In this document: piece after piece, positions 37,899-48,184 of the stretch | Layout of the letters: every line of letters begins with the position of its first letter | How positions within the stretch are numbered: position 1 is the stretch's first letter | Assembly: GCF_004340985.1 (NCBI RefSeq) | Contig: NZ_SLYB01000015.1 | Coordinates: 1-59,566, forward strand | Length of the DNA: 59,566 bases | Source of the DNA: Cricetibacter osteomyelitidis | Lineage (GTDB): Bacteria > Pseudomonadota > Gammaproteobacteria > Enterobacterales > Pasteurellaceae | Reading direction: 5' to 3' | Notes under the pieces: generated by a model | The model's input: the letters and a program-made list of their open reading frames with translations, nothing else | Told to the model about the DNA's origin: nothing | Databases searched by the model: none | Position numbers and translations under genes: made by a program

Positions 37899-39806
37899 TC
37901 ATTTACGATTTTGCCACAATTTAATTAAGCGACTGTAACGAGCTGATACTTCTTTAATTAGAGCCTCATCGTCCAGTTTTCCGGCGAACCAATCAGCAGA
38001 CGGTTGTCCGAAAATAGTGCGACCTACTGCAAAGCCTTTCACAAGCGGTGCGTTTGCAGAGTTTTTGAATACTTGCTCAAAGACCGCTTCCGGTGCATCT
38101 AAACCGAGAATGAGAATACCGCGGCAGAATTTGTCGTTGGCTTCAATTACTTTGCTGATGTCAGCCCAAGCATTTGCACTCACCCCCGGCAGTTTCCACC
38201 AATCCGGTTTAATACCTAAGCTGTAGAAGTGGGTGAGTATTTCAGCGTAATAGGCTTCGTTTTGCTCCATATCCGCAGGCAGAATAATCTCGATTAAGAG
38301 TTCGTGACCGGTACGGCAACAGGCTTGATACACTTCTTTTAATTTGTGATCTTGTGCATCTTTAAGTTCTTGGCTATCTTTCGGGTGATAGAATGCCAAA
38401 CATTTTACCGTATGTTCTAACGGCCAGCTTGCTAATTGTGAACCGAGATCGCCGTGTTCTAATTGTAACGGACGGGAAGACGGTTCTTCAATAGGACGAC
38501 CAATCCACCAACCTTTACCGGTAATAGCGTTTAAAGCTTCTTGTCCGTAGGTAGTGTCCGCTAAAATACCGGCGTGACCTTTGCCTAAACCTTCTGCCGC
38601 TGCGGTATCTTCCGCCGCTTTTAACAATAAGGTTTTGAGTTTCGGAATACGTTTCACATCCGCACCGCCTTTAGCTGCCATATCTTCCAATTGTTTACGA
38701 TGGTCGAAAGCGAAAATGCAGAGATCATCCCATTGTATTTTACGTGTGGTCACACGATGTAAGTGATTTAAGCGTTCATCTAAATCCGGACGCGGTACAG
38801 ATTCCGCACGTGAGAGATAGTCGTCTAATTCAAGTTTAGTCGGCATTGCAGGTGAGCAACCATGGCGAGATACCACTAATGCACCACAAGCATTGGCATA
38901 GCGACAGGATTGTTCCCAACCTTCGTTATTGATATAACCGCGAATTAAGCCTGACATAAAGGCATCACCGGCACCGAGTACGTTTAACACTTCCACACGC
39001 ACGCCGTACACATTTAAACCACCGTCTAAATCATCGGGCAATGCACCTTCAAACACAGAGCAACCTAAAGCACCGCGTTTACATACTAATACCGCATCAC
39101 TGAATTTACGCACGTTTTTCAATGCGGTTAATGTATCTGTTGAACCGCCGGCGATATGGAATTCTTCTTCCGTTCCCACTAACACATCAAAGTGATGTAA
39201 CACTTCTTGCAGAGATTTAGTCACCGCTTCAGAGTCAATAAAACGGGTTTCACCGTCGCCAAGAGAGGTTAATCCCCACAGCACAGGGCGGTAGTCTATA
39301 TCAAGTAAGCGTTTAGTACCGTTACGACCTGCGTATTCAAGCGCGGTCAATACGGCTTCACGGGTTTTCGGGTGAGATAAGTGCGTGCCGGTAATAGCAA
39401 GAGCCTTAGCGGAAGCAATATATTCTTCACTGAAATCATCTTTGGTAATTGCCATATCCGCACAATTATCACGGTAAAAAATCAATGGAAAGGTATCTTG
39501 GTCTTTAATGCCTAAGATAACCAATGCGGTGAGACGTTCTTTATCGGTAATTAAGTGGCTGGTATCTACGCCTACACTTTCTAATTCTTGACGTAAGAAA
39601 CGTCCCATATGCTCATCACCCACACGAGCGAGCATGGAAGATTTCACTCCTTGCACCGCCGTCCCGTAGGCAACATTGCCAGAAGAACCGCCGAGATATT
39701 TGGAAAATGTTCCCATATCTTCTAAACGGCTACCAATTTGTTGACCGTATAAATCTACTGCTACACGACCTAAACAGATTAAATCAAGCGTTTTTTCAAC
39801 TTTCAT
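37899..39806 (-). CDS. iolC: IolC kinase fused to DUF2090 aldolase domain
   Basis: A 635-residue two-domain protein. Residues 1 to about 330 are a PfkB-family 5-dehydro-2-deoxygluconokinase with the GG-containing substrate loop (YLGGSSGNVAYG) and the catalytic Asp281 in GAGDAFMSG. Residues about 345-635 are the DUF2090 domain, annotated in current family databases as 2-deoxy-5-keto-gluconate-6-phosphate aldolase. The fusion would carry out phosphorylation and cleavage to dihydroxyacetone phosphate and malonate semialdehyde, which explains why no separate iolJ is seen. It lies 65 bases downstream of the transporter gene. The kinase assignment is firm; the aldolase role follows family annotation. 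Confidence 0.92.
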   Translation of the reverse strand: MKVEKTLDLICLGRVAVDLYGQQIGSRLEDMGTFSKYLGGSSGNVAYGTAVQGVKSSMLARVGDEHMGRFLRQELESVGVDTSHLITDKERLTALVILGIKDQDTFPLIFYRDNCADMAITKDDFSEEYIASAKALAITGTHLSHPKTREAVLTALEYAGRNGTKRLLDIDYRPVLWGLTSLGDGETRFIDSEAVTKSLQEVLHHFDVLVGTEEEFHIAGGSTDTLTALKNVRKFSDAVLVCKRGALGCSVFEGALPDDLDGGLNVYGVRVEVLNVLGAGDAFMSGLIRGYINNEGWEQSCRYANACGALVVSRHGCSPAMPTKLELDDYLSRAESVPRPDLDERLNHLHRVTTRKIQWDDLCIFAFDHRKQLEDMAAKGGADVKRIPKLKTLLLKAAEDTAAAEGLGKGHAGILADTTYGQEALNAITGKGWWIGRPIEEPSSRPLQLEHGDLGSQLASWPLEHTVKCLAFYHPKDSQELKDAQDHKLKEVYQACCRTGHELLIEIILPADMEQNEAYYAEILTHFYSLGIKPDWWKLPGVSANAWADISKVIEANDKFCRGILILGLDAPEAVFEQVFKNSANAPLVKGFAVGRTIFGQPSADWFAGKLDDEALIKEVSARYSRLIKLWQNRK

Positions 39807-39871
39807 AGTATTATTCCTTTTGTAAGTTTAAACGATAATTTTTATGTTTTTACAACGGTCTTTTCCGTTTA

Positions 39872-41293
39872 TTATTCGGCGGAAATGCCTTTGCGTTGGT
39901 TAAGTTTATTGACCATTAACTCTTCCATTTTTTCCAGTGATACGCCTTTGGTTTCAGGCACATAACGGATTAGGAAGAAAAAGCCGATAATACAGCAGCC
40001 GGCAAAAATCCACATCGGGAATGCACCGTTAAATTTCTCAAGTAAATACGGGTTTTCATTCATCATCGGAAAACTTTGTGAAACCACGAAGTTAAAGATC
40101 CAGTTGAATGATACGGCGATAGCCAAGCCTTGAGCTCGCATATGGTTCGGGAATATTTCACCGATTAACACCCACATACCCACACCCCAAGAGAAAGCGT
40201 AGAAAATCATAAAGAAAATCATACCGAATAAGGCTAAATATCCCGGATTTTGTGTGTACATAGCATAAGAGGTAATTAACAGACCCAATGCGGCACCGAC
40301 CGCACCGGTTTTCATTAATGGCAAACGACCGAGTTTATCAAACAAAATCGCACCGATACCGATACCCGCAAGTTGCGCAACTCCAATCCAAATGGTTTGG
40401 AACATAGCTTCTTCAATATTGCCAGTGATGGACTTTAATACTGTTGGTGCATAATACATCATTACATTTACACCGCTTAATTGTTGGAATGTAGCTAAGG
40501 CACAGGCGACGATAATAATGAATAACGCTCCCGGACGGGTTAAATCCAGTTTTTGTTTTGCCACTTGACCGTCTTTCATCATAGATTGTTTAATTTCCGC
40601 CAAGAGGTTTTTAGCGTGTTCAGGGTTGGAAATTTTTGAAAGTGTTACAAGCGCCAAATCATCACGACCTCGCATTACATCCCAACGCGGTGATTCCGGA
40701 ATAAAGCCGACCACTAAACAAAATAATATGCAAGGAATCACTTCTGAACCGAGCATATAACGCCAACCGACATTAGCAAGCCATTCTTCCGTCATCCCTT
40801 GAGCAATTTTATAGTTTACATAAAAAATCACGATTTGACCAAATACCAAGGCAAAGTTATTCATTGCTGAAGCCGTACCGCGATAATCTTTCGGTGCAAC
40901 TTCAGCAATATACATCGGTGAAATAGCTGCCGCAATACCGACCGCCACACCGCCTATCATGCGATATACCACAAACCAAGAGAATACCTCAGCGAGAGCA
41001 GAACCCACAGCACTGATGGTAAATAAAAGTGCGGCGATAATTAAGGTTTTTTTACGCCCGATTTTACGAGCAATTTCTCCGGAAACCAGTGAACCGATTA
41101 CGCAGCCTACCACGACATTAGATACTGCCCAACCGGTCTCACTAGGCGATAAATTGAAGTAGGTTTTCAATGCATCCACTGCACCGGAAATTACAGAAGT
41201 ATCATAACCGAATAATAAACCACCTAAGGACGCCACCGCACAGATACGGATAATATAACTAAGATTGTGTTTTCTCTGCATTTTTGCATTCAT
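39872..41293 (-). CDS. iolT: Major facilitator sugar porter, IolT-like inositol transporter
   Basis: A 473-residue 12-helix sugar porter of the MFS. Family motifs are seen: GGLLFGYDTSVISGA in helix 1, GEIARKIGRKKTL between helices 2 and 3, PESPRW before the central loop, QQLSGVNVMMYYAP in helix 7 and PETKGVSLE at the C terminus. Inositol as substrate is inferred from the neighbours (iolC, iolH). I prefer the ATG at 41293, which has AGAGG 8 bases upstream, over the in-frame ATG at 41317. A close paralogue, frameshifted, is at 54941-56351. Confidence 0.9.
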   Translation of the reverse strand: MNAKMQRKHNLSYIIRICAVASLGGLLFGYDTSVISGAVDALKTYFNLSPSETGWAVSNVVVGCVIGSLVSGEIARKIGRKKTLIIAALLFTISAVGSALAEVFSWFVVYRMIGGVAVGIAAAISPMYIAEVAPKDYRGTASAMNNFALVFGQIVIFYVNYKIAQGMTEEWLANVGWRYMLGSEVIPCILFCLVVGFIPESPRWDVMRGRDDLALVTLSKISNPEHAKNLLAEIKQSMMKDGQVAKQKLDLTRPGALFIIIVACALATFQQLSGVNVMMYYAPTVLKSITGNIEEAMFQTIWIGVAQLAGIGIGAILFDKLGRLPLMKTGAVGAALGLLITSYAMYTQNPGYLALFGMIFFMIFYAFSWGVGMWVLIGEIFPNHMRAQGLAIAVSFNWIFNFVVSQSFPMMNENPYLLEKFNGAFPMWIFAGCCIIGFFFLIRYVPETKGVSLEKMEELMVNKLNQRKGISAE

Positions 41294-41715
41294 AATTGTA
41301 CCTCTTACATTACACAACTATTTTTACTGTTACACTTTATTTATAGTTAAATTGAAACATATATTTCAATAAAATCAACTATTGAAATAAATATTTGAGA
41401 TCCAGATCACAAAAAATCATATTTTATGCTTAAACCCGCAGGGAAATATTGATTCAATGCGGTTAATGATTTGCGTTTATCTTCAATTTCATATTCTCTT
41501 AACATTTAAGCCGAATTATTTAGACAGAAAAAATAAAAAACAGGGAAAATAATCAGGGTTTTAGTGATCATTTTCACAAAAATGAAATTTTTTTCTAAAT
41601 CTATTTATTTTGAAAAAATCTTCGTTATACACTGACAGCACTAAAAGGAATGCTGCAAAGAATCGATTTAATTCTTTTGGCAAAGGTTTAACAATAGCAA
41701 AAGCAGAGGTAATTT
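41294..41715. promoter_or_regulatory. Divergent control region between iolT and iolH
   Basis: This gene-free stretch holds, toward iolT, the inverted repeat TGAAA-CATATA-TTTCA (41353-41368), a second imperfect copy TGAAA-TAAATA-TTTGA (41383-41398) and a CRP-like TGAGA-TCCAGA-TCACA (41396-41411). Toward iolH there is AGTGA-TCATTT-TCACA (41563-41578), followed 4 bases later by TGAAA-N6 with a degenerate right half (41583-41598). Bases 41412-41562 show nothing I recognise. Confidence 0.6.
41563..41598 (+). promoter_or_regulatory. CRP-operator composite upstream of iolH
   Basis: The 19-base block TCACAAAAATGAAATTTTT (41574-41592) is identical to that upstream of iolA. The CRP half-sites are AGTGA and TCACA. 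The right arm of the operator is TCTAA in place of TTTCA. Confidence 0.55.
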
Positions 41716-42612
41716 ATGAAAATTGCATTTGATGTTGACGTGCTGGCAAAACAAATGGGTATTAGTGATATGGTGTATAAAGTCGCTGATTGGGGATATA
41801 AATACATTGAGCAATCACCGCATCCTCGTATTAACCCATTCTATAAACACCCACTATTTTCTCGTGAATGCGAAAAAGAATACCGCACAGTGTTGCAACG
41901 TACCGGTGTAGAAATATCATCGTTTATTACCGTATATCGTTGGTCGGGTCCGACGGAAGAACAGCGTCAACACGCTATCGCTAACTGGAAACGGATGATT
42001 GAAATTGCCGACAGTATGGATGTGCGTGTGATTAATACAGAACTTTCCGGTGATCCGCGCCAACCGGAAATTTGTAACGGTATGTTATTCCGCTCTATTG
42101 AGGAATTATTACCACTGTTTGAAAAATATAATATTCGTTGCGAAATTCAATCTCACCCATTCGATTTCTGCGAACTCAATAATGAAACAGTAGATATGGT
42201 GAAAGCATTCCGTAGCGATCATCTTAAATATGTGTATTCCAGCCCGCACGGCTTCTTCTATGACAAAGGCAAAGGCGATGTGCGTGCCATGTTGGAATAT
42301 GCCGGTGATGATCTATCACATATTCTATTTGCCGACACCTTCAATCAAACTTTGGATTGTCGTTATATTGTGAATCCGCCGGGTTTTGATCAAGGTTGTT
42401 GTACGGTGCATCAACATTTACCGATGGGACAAGGTGATGTAGATTTCGATGGCATTTTTGAAACCTTAAGAAAAACCGATTTCGCCAACCGCACTTACAA
42501 AGTGGGCGGAGAATCCATCGCTTGCGTTTCAATGTTTGGCTTCCCTGAAAAAATGGATGTAGAAGCACCAAAAGCACTTGAGCGCATCAAAAAAGAATTA
42601 GTTAGTGTGTAA
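41716..42612 (+). CDS. iolH: Inositol catabolism protein IolH
   Basis: A 298-residue sugar-phosphate-isomerase-like TIM barrel. The beginning (MKIAFDVDVLAK), the SPHPRINPFYKHPLFSRE region and NWKRMIEIADSMDVRVINTELSGDP follow Bacillus subtilis IolH closely. Its biochemical role is still unsettled in the literature I know. It is a single plus-strand gene divergent from iolT and convergent with an AraC gene, with its own copy of the CRP-operator element, so it should be co-regulated with the rest of the island. Confidence 0.85.
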   Translation: MKIAFDVDVLAKQMGISDMVYKVADWGYKYIEQSPHPRINPFYKHPLFSRECEKEYRTVLQRTGVEISSFITVYRWSGPTEEQRQHAIANWKRMIEIADSMDVRVINTELSGDPRQPEICNGMLFRSIEELLPLFEKYNIRCEIQSHPFDFCELNNETVDMVKAFRSDHLKYVYSSPHGFFYDKGKGDVRAMLEYAGDDLSHILFADTFNQTLDCRYIVNPPGFDQGCCTVHQHLPMGQGDVDFDGIFETLRKTDFANRTYKVGGESIACVSMFGFPEKMDVEAPKALERIKKELVSV

Positions 42613-42695
42613 ATAACTCCCTAAGATAAGATTATTCCATGGTCAATTCACAACTGAACTGGAAGATTCAGACGTAAAGTATAAAACTAGCACAG

Positions 42696-42737
42696 ATAAA
42701 AGGAGAAATTTTAAACAAACCACTCCTTTTATTTTTA
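42696..42737. terminator. Terminator between iolH and araC
   Basis: ATAAAAGGAG (42696-42705) pairs with CTCCTTTTAT (42723-42732), followed by TTTTT on the plus strand. It can also act on the minus strand. Confidence 0.7.
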
Positions 42738-42809
42738 CGCAAAAACATAAAATATCATCCTCTGTTCTTCATTTTTTTCGTTATCCCAAAAAGAGGGAAA
42801 CCTAACATA

Positions 42810-43652
42810 TCATAGAATCATATTTAAAAGTTTACGCTCGTCTGATGGTAAAACACCAAAATTCTTCTTGTAGCATTTGGTAAAATAATCGCTGTTATTG
42901 AAACCGCAAAGTCCTGCTATTTCCGTAATGGAATAATCCGAGTGGTGTAATTTTTCTTTCGCTGACAACACTCTTAATCGATTTAAATAATTCACCGGCG
43001 ACATCCCGGTCAGCTCGTTTAATCTTCGGGTAATGGTTTTATAGGTAATAAAAAAATGCTCCGATAACCATTGCCAATCTATTTGTTCTGCATAATGTTG
43101 TTGTAGGTAGATCAGTAAATTACGCATTTTATATTGAGTATTATTTTTCTGTATTAATTCTTGTCCGGTAATAATGGTTTCCAAAATTTGCATAAACAAT
43201 GCTTCAATTTTAAATCTGCGAACATCTTGTGAATAGCCATCACATTCCGGTAACTTTCTGATTAACTCAACGCAGTATTCTTTTTCTTTCGGCATAAGCC
43301 AAGTAATTTGTTGATCTTCTTTGATATATACTTTTTCTAACAGCGGTATGACTTGGTTTAAATAATGAAATTGATAACCGGTATTAATCTGTAAATTCAT
43401 TAACTTCAACGTGCCTAATTCATTATAAAAATGCCGATCATCTTCTTTTACCAAAAACACATCACCTTCTTGAATAAAGTAAGGTGCACCGTTAAATACT
43501 TGTAATCCGTATCCTTTATCCACAATCACCAGTTCGGCAAATTCATGGGTATGCTCAATAATGTTAATTTCAGGATCCGTATAACTAAAACTTAATAACT
43601 CATTGTTATCTCTAAAATAATCTTCAAATAAAAATTTTTCTACATTTGCCAT
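42810..43652 (-). CDS. AraC-family regulator of the first iolI/iolG set
   Basis: A 280-residue AraC-type protein. The N-terminal cupin-like effector domain (about 20-130, with the HTHEFAELVIVDKGYG stretch) precedes a double helix-turn-helix (about 180-280; ITEIAGLCGFNNSDYFTKCYKKNFGVLPS). It is the third gene of the minus-strand run iolI - iolG-like - araC, 93 bases after the broken dehydrogenase. It likely activates this set in response to an inositol; the ligand is unknown. A second, different AraC gene (51649) leads the paralogous set. Confidence 0.85.
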   Translation of the reverse strand: MANVEKFLFEDYFRDNNELLSFSYTDPEINIIEHTHEFAELVIVDKGYGLQVFNGAPYFIQEGDVFLVKEDDRHFYNELGTLKLMNLQINTGYQFHYLNQVIPLLEKVYIKEDQQITWLMPKEKEYCVELIRKLPECDGYSQDVRRFKIEALFMQILETIITGQELIQKNNTQYKMRNLLIYLQQHYAEQIDWQWLSEHFFITYKTITRRLNELTGMSPVNYLNRLRVLSAKEKLHHSDYSITEIAGLCGFNNSDYFTKCYKKNFGVLPSDERKLLNMIL

Positions 43653-43745
43653 CAGTTATACTTCCCTATTAAAATCTATCTGTCGTATAACAAATTATAG
43701 TTGAATTTGGAGTGGCAAATAGTCGCCACTCCGTTTTTGTACTTA

Positions 43746-44780
<1,035 letters not shown>

Positions 44781-44797
44781 TTATCCTGTTTTTTTAA

Positions 44798-45631
44798 TTA
44801 GCTACAAATATATGCAATGCTATCATTAATGGCTTTTTCTACATCTGCCGCTGTCCAATCCGCAAGACTTGAAGCGAACGGTTCAAAAGCGTAAATGCCT
44901 TTATAGCCTAATTTTTCGATTTCCAACACTTGTTCTTTGGATTTCATTACGTCTTTTTGGCTCGGCATAATACGGTCTTCATCCAATAAAGTTGCAAGCG
45001 AACGGGTTGCTTCTACACCGGAAAGATGTACTAAACCCACTTGATTAATATTCACCGTGCTACCGTAATCTGCAATCGGGAGTTCTGCAAGATGATGATG
45101 GAATGTATCCAAGGTCATTTTAAACGGCGAACCCACCGCTTTAATTAACTCGCCGGCAAGGGTGAATGAACGCAAGGAGCTCACAGGAAAACCGAGTGGT
45201 TCAACTAAACCTTCAATGCCGTATTTTGCGAAAAGTGCGGTAAAATATTGAATAGAATCTGCCGTATCACCAATACGCTGAGCAGTAGAACGACTGTCCG
45301 GCTCGTTATACGGACACATAATGACCGCTTTTGCGCCTACGGCTTTGGCGGTTTCCAGCATTTCGATGGCAACTTGAGTGACTTGTTCACGTTTAGACGG
45401 CAAATTAAACGGATACAACGCATTAATAGTCACCACTTCTATATTGTATTTTTTTGCTAAAACATTAAATTGCTCGGGCGTTAGATCATCTAAAATTTTG
45501 CCGCTCGGCATATCATTGCGGATTTCTACTTTATTTAGACCGCACTTTTGTACCACTTGGAAAAATTCTTCAATGCTCAAACTCGGAGCGATTTTGCGAT
45601 TCACACAAAAACGACTTCTTTCAATACTCAT
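44798..45631 (-). CDS. iolI: 2-keto-myo-inositol isomerase-like protein IolI
   Basis: A 277-residue TIM-barrel isomerase of the xylose-isomerase-like family, the same size as Bacillus IolI (278). VEIRNDMP, VTINALYPFN, the metal-site LVEPLGFP and LDTFHHHLAE, and LLDEDRIMPSQ correspond to IolI motifs. IolI interconverts 2-keto-myo-inositol and 1-keto-D-chiro-inositol, linking chiro-inositol to the main pathway. First gene of the minus-strand operon iolI - iolG-like pseudogene - araC. The name is by similarity; neighbouring families in this superfamily are hard to separate. Confidence 0.8.
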   Translation of the reverse strand: MSIERSRFCVNRKIAPSLSIEEFFQVVQKCGLNKVEIRNDMPSGKILDDLTPEQFNVLAKKYNIEVVTINALYPFNLPSKREQVTQVAIEMLETAKAVGAKAVIMCPYNEPDSRSTAQRIGDTADSIQYFTALFAKYGIEGLVEPLGFPVSSLRSFTLAGELIKAVGSPFKMTLDTFHHHLAELPIADYGSTVNINQVGLVHLSGVEATRSLATLLDEDRIMPSQKDVMKSKEQVLEIEKLGYKGIYAFEPFASSLADWTAADVEKAINDSIAYICS

Positions 45632-45652
45632 ACAACTCTCCTTAATGTCAGG

Positions 45653-45780
45653 TTAATCCGAATGATCTTGTACAACAGATTATTTTTTGTTGATGGTTGT
45701 TATGTTAGAGTTTGGCAAAAAAATATTCCTGTGTAATTTGGACAAAAAATTTGAAAAAACGGACAAATTAGTCGGATTAA
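45653..45780 (-). promoter_or_regulatory. Candidate AraC-type operator region upstream of iolI
   Basis: TTAATCCGA occurs at 45653-45661 and inverted (TCGGATTAA) at 45772-45780. Between them GGACAAA is repeated at 45740 and 45761, 21 bases apart on the same strand, the two-turn spacing used by AraC proteins. TTAATCCGA and a TTTTTT(C)GTCCAAATTA sequence also occur upstream of the paralogous transporter (54815-54860). A competing view is that the GGACAAA copies are an old IS end. Confidence 0.4.
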
Positions 45781-45847
45781 GCAGAGCTATTTCACAAATT
45801 TAGAAAAACTAAGTTCTACACCTGTTCAAATATGTCAATTTCACTAA

Positions 45848-46111
45848 TTAAAAATTCTCCAACGTTACATCTCAAAGCGTCCAAAATCCTTAGCAGCACA
45901 GTATTTGTGGCTTATTGCTAATTTTCTTACAGAAGTCTTCAAAATCATCAAAAATACTGTTACATATCAAGTCTATCCCAAGCTCATGTTCCCGAAAACC
46001 TCAAATAAAATTGAAGGTTCCTTTGCTCATTTGAAGCAAAAATTACGTTGTCATAATGGATAATCAAGAACTCAGAAAGAAAAAATGATGGATGAAATTT
46101 TAGGTGTTTAA
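45848..46111 (+). pseudogene. Transposase C-terminal remnant
   Basis: The plus frame reads LKILQRYISKRPKSLAAQYLW... and ends NKIEGSFAHLKQKLRCHNG-stop(46061)-SRTQKEKMMDEILGV-stop. This matches in form the intact transposase end at the right edge of the window (ELKRRLINHNGLSKKHKIMF), so the internal TAA was probably TTA (Leu). The N-terminal part is missing. Directly behind it (46122-46154) lies an inverted repeat like those next to the other copy. It fills most of the 553-base gap between iolI and iolG. Confidence 0.65.
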
Positions 46112-46121
46112 GTAGTAAAAA

Positions 46122-46154
46122 TAATGGTCAAAACAGTTTATATTTTGACCATTA
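46122..46154. repeat. IS-end inverted repeat behind the transposase remnant
   Basis: TAATGGTCAAAA (46122-46133) and TTTTGACCATTA (46143-46154) form a perfect 12-base inverted repeat. It is one base different (GGTC for GGAC) from the repeats at 59308 and 59379. Confidence 0.6.
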
Positions 46155-46184
46155 CAAATGTCCTTTATGTCTCATGTGCCTATT

Positions 46185-47195
46185 TTAAGCCACTTCACTT
46201 AATTTTACCGGACGACCTTCATCTAAAGATTTTTTCGCCGCTAATGCGATAAGTACCGGTTGTAAACCATCGTTACCGTTGACTAATGTCGGTTTATCAT
46301 TCACCACGGAATCCACGAAACACATCATTTCATCGGCAAAAGATTGCATATAGCGTTCTAAGAAGAAGTATTTCGGTTTTTCCGCAATCACACCGGCTTC
46401 ACAAGAATACACTGCGGTTGAATCCGTATCATTACGAGTTTGCACCGCACCTTTAGAACCGAATACTTCCGCACGTTGATCATAACCGTATACCGCTTTA
46501 CGGCTGTTGTCGATCACACCGATTGCACCGTTGGCCAGTTTTAAGGTAATTACTGCGGTATCAATATCACCGGCTTTACCGATTTCAGGATTGACTAACA
46601 CGCCACCCGCTGCATAGACTTCTGTGACTTCGCTACCTGAAAGATAACGAATCATATCAAAATCGTGAATGGTCATATCAAAGAACATACCACCGGATAC
46701 TTTTACGTATTCGATTGGTGGTGCATCAGGGTCACGAGAAGTCACGCGAATCACGTGCGGTTCACCAATATCGCCTGCCACTACACGATCTTTAATAGCT
46801 TTAAAGTTATGGTCGAAACGACGGTTAAAGCCCACTTGGAATTTCACACCGGCTTTTTCTACTGCCGCTAACACTTCACGAATTTTCACCGGATCCGCAT
46901 CCACCGGTTTTTCACAGAATATGTGTTTGCCCGCTTGCGCTGCTTCAATGGAAATCGGAGCATGGGTGTTGGTTGAAGAACAGACTAACACCGCATCAAT
47001 TTCAGGATCTTGTAAGATTTTTTTATAATCATCATAGACATTCGGAATGCCCATTTCTTTTGCCCAAGTTTGTAATTCTTCGGTAACACGAATATCTGAA
47101 ATGGCTTTAATTTCCGCCCCTTTCACATATTTAGTGATACTTTGTGAATGAACACGACCGATACGACCTGCACCAATAATACCTACTTTAATCAT
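46185..47195 (-). CDS. iolG: myo-Inositol 2-dehydrogenase
   Basis: A 336-residue Gfo/Idh/MocA dehydrogenase that oxidises myo-inositol to 2-keto-myo-inositol with NAD. GIIGAGRIGRVHSQSI binds the nucleotide; FCEKPVDADP holds the family lysine (Lys97); FDMTIHDFDMIRYLSG supplies the catalytic Asp and His. It starts 2 bases after the iolE stop, giving the operon iolD-iolE-iolG that covers the first three steps. Of the three IolG-like proteins in the island this is the one most like classical IolG. Confidence 0.93.
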   Translation of the reverse strand: MIKVGIIGAGRIGRVHSQSITKYVKGAEIKAISDIRVTEELQTWAKEMGIPNVYDDYKKILQDPEIDAVLVCSSTNTHAPISIEAAQAGKHIFCEKPVDADPVKIREVLAAVEKAGVKFQVGFNRRFDHNFKAIKDRVVAGDIGEPHVIRVTSRDPDAPPIEYVKVSGGMFFDMTIHDFDMIRYLSGSEVTEVYAAGGVLVNPEIGKAGDIDTAVITLKLANGAIGVIDNSRKAVYGYDQRAEVFGSKGAVQTRNDTDSTAVYSCEAGVIAEKPKYFFLERYMQSFADEMMCFVDSVVNDKPTLVNGNDGLQPVLIALAAKKSLDEGRPVKLSEVA

Positions 47196-47197
47196 GA

Positions 47198-48094
47198 TTA
47201 AATCCCCGCTACTTCACGAATATATTTACGACCTTTAATTGCATATTTCAATGGATTGGCAAGAGCAGGATCTTGTTCTGCTTCTACAACCATCCAACCT
47301 TTGTAATTGTGCTTATCTAAAATATCAAAGATTGGTTTGAAATCAATGACGCCATCACCCGGTACGGTAAAGGTGCCTTTTACCACTCCTTCTAAGAAAC
47401 TCAAATCTTTGGCTTTCACTTCCGCTACCACTTCATCACGCACGTCTTTTAAATGCACGTGGCAAATGCGGTCGATATATTTTTCTAACACATCAAGCAT
47501 GGCTTGTTGAGAACCTTCAGAATAGTAAAGATGGCCTGAATCGAATAATAAATACACATCATCATTCACTTCTGCCATATAACGATCGACTTCCGCAGGA
47601 GTTTGAATACCGGTCCCCATATGGTGATGCAAGCACACTTTCATACCTTTTTCTTTGGCTAGACGACCTAATTCGTTATAGCCCTCTGCCAATAATTTCC
47701 ATTCTGCATCAGTGAATACGGTTTTTTCTTTGAAAATGGATTTTTTCTGACCTTGAATACTGCGACTTTGTTCGGAACATCCAATTACTTTCGCCCCCAT
47801 TTCGTGTAAGAAATTCATGTGTTCAATAAAGCCTTGGATAGTTTCTTCTTTTTTGCCGTCAACGAAGAATGTACTAAACCACGCATTACAAATTTGAATG
47901 CCACGGAGTTCCAATTTTTCTTTTAATACTTTAGTGTCACGCGGATATTTGCTACCCACTTCACTACCGGTAAAACCGGCAAGTGCCATCTCACTCACGC
48001 ATTGTTCAAAGGTGTTTTCTTTACCGATTTCCGGTAAATCGTCATTGGTCCAACCGATTGGAGCAATCCCTAATTTCACGTTTTCTGCTTTCAT
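47198..48094 (-). CDS. iolE: myo-Inosose-2 dehydratase
   Basis: A 298-residue TIM-barrel dehydratase converting 2-keto-myo-inositol to 3D-(3,5/4)-trihydroxycyclohexane-1,2-dione. Conserved segments include [52 protein letters not shown] and HVHLKDVR. I use the ATG at 48094 with AAGGA 8 bases upstream; a TTG two codons earlier is a weaker option. It lies 90 bases after iolD, with an uptake signal in the gap. Confidence 0.94.
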   Translation of the reverse strand: MKAENVKLGIAPIGWTNDDLPEIGKENTFEQCVSEMALAGFTGSEVGSKYPRDTKVLKEKLELRGIQICNAWFSTFFVDGKKEETIQGFIEHMNFLHEMGAKVIGCSEQSRSIQGQKKSIFKEKTVFTDAEWKLLAEGYNELGRLAKEKGMKVCLHHHMGTGIQTPAEVDRYMAEVNDDVYLLFDSGHLYYSEGSQQAMLDVLEKYIDRICHVHLKDVRDEVVAEVKAKDLSFLEGVVKGTFTVPGDGVIDFKPIFDILDKHNYKGWMVVEAEQDPALANPLKYAIKGRKYIREVAGI

Positions 48095-48184
48095 AATCAA
48101 TTTCCTTTTGTTGATTAAGTGATAAATTCAGCCAGTTGGCAAAATAAGTGCGGTCTATTTTGCCCGAATTTTTTATCTCAATTT

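Noticed and set aside
46001-46063. A short real gene in the gap between iolI and iolG
   Set aside because: The readable protein is the end of a transposase with an internal stop and a missing N terminus.
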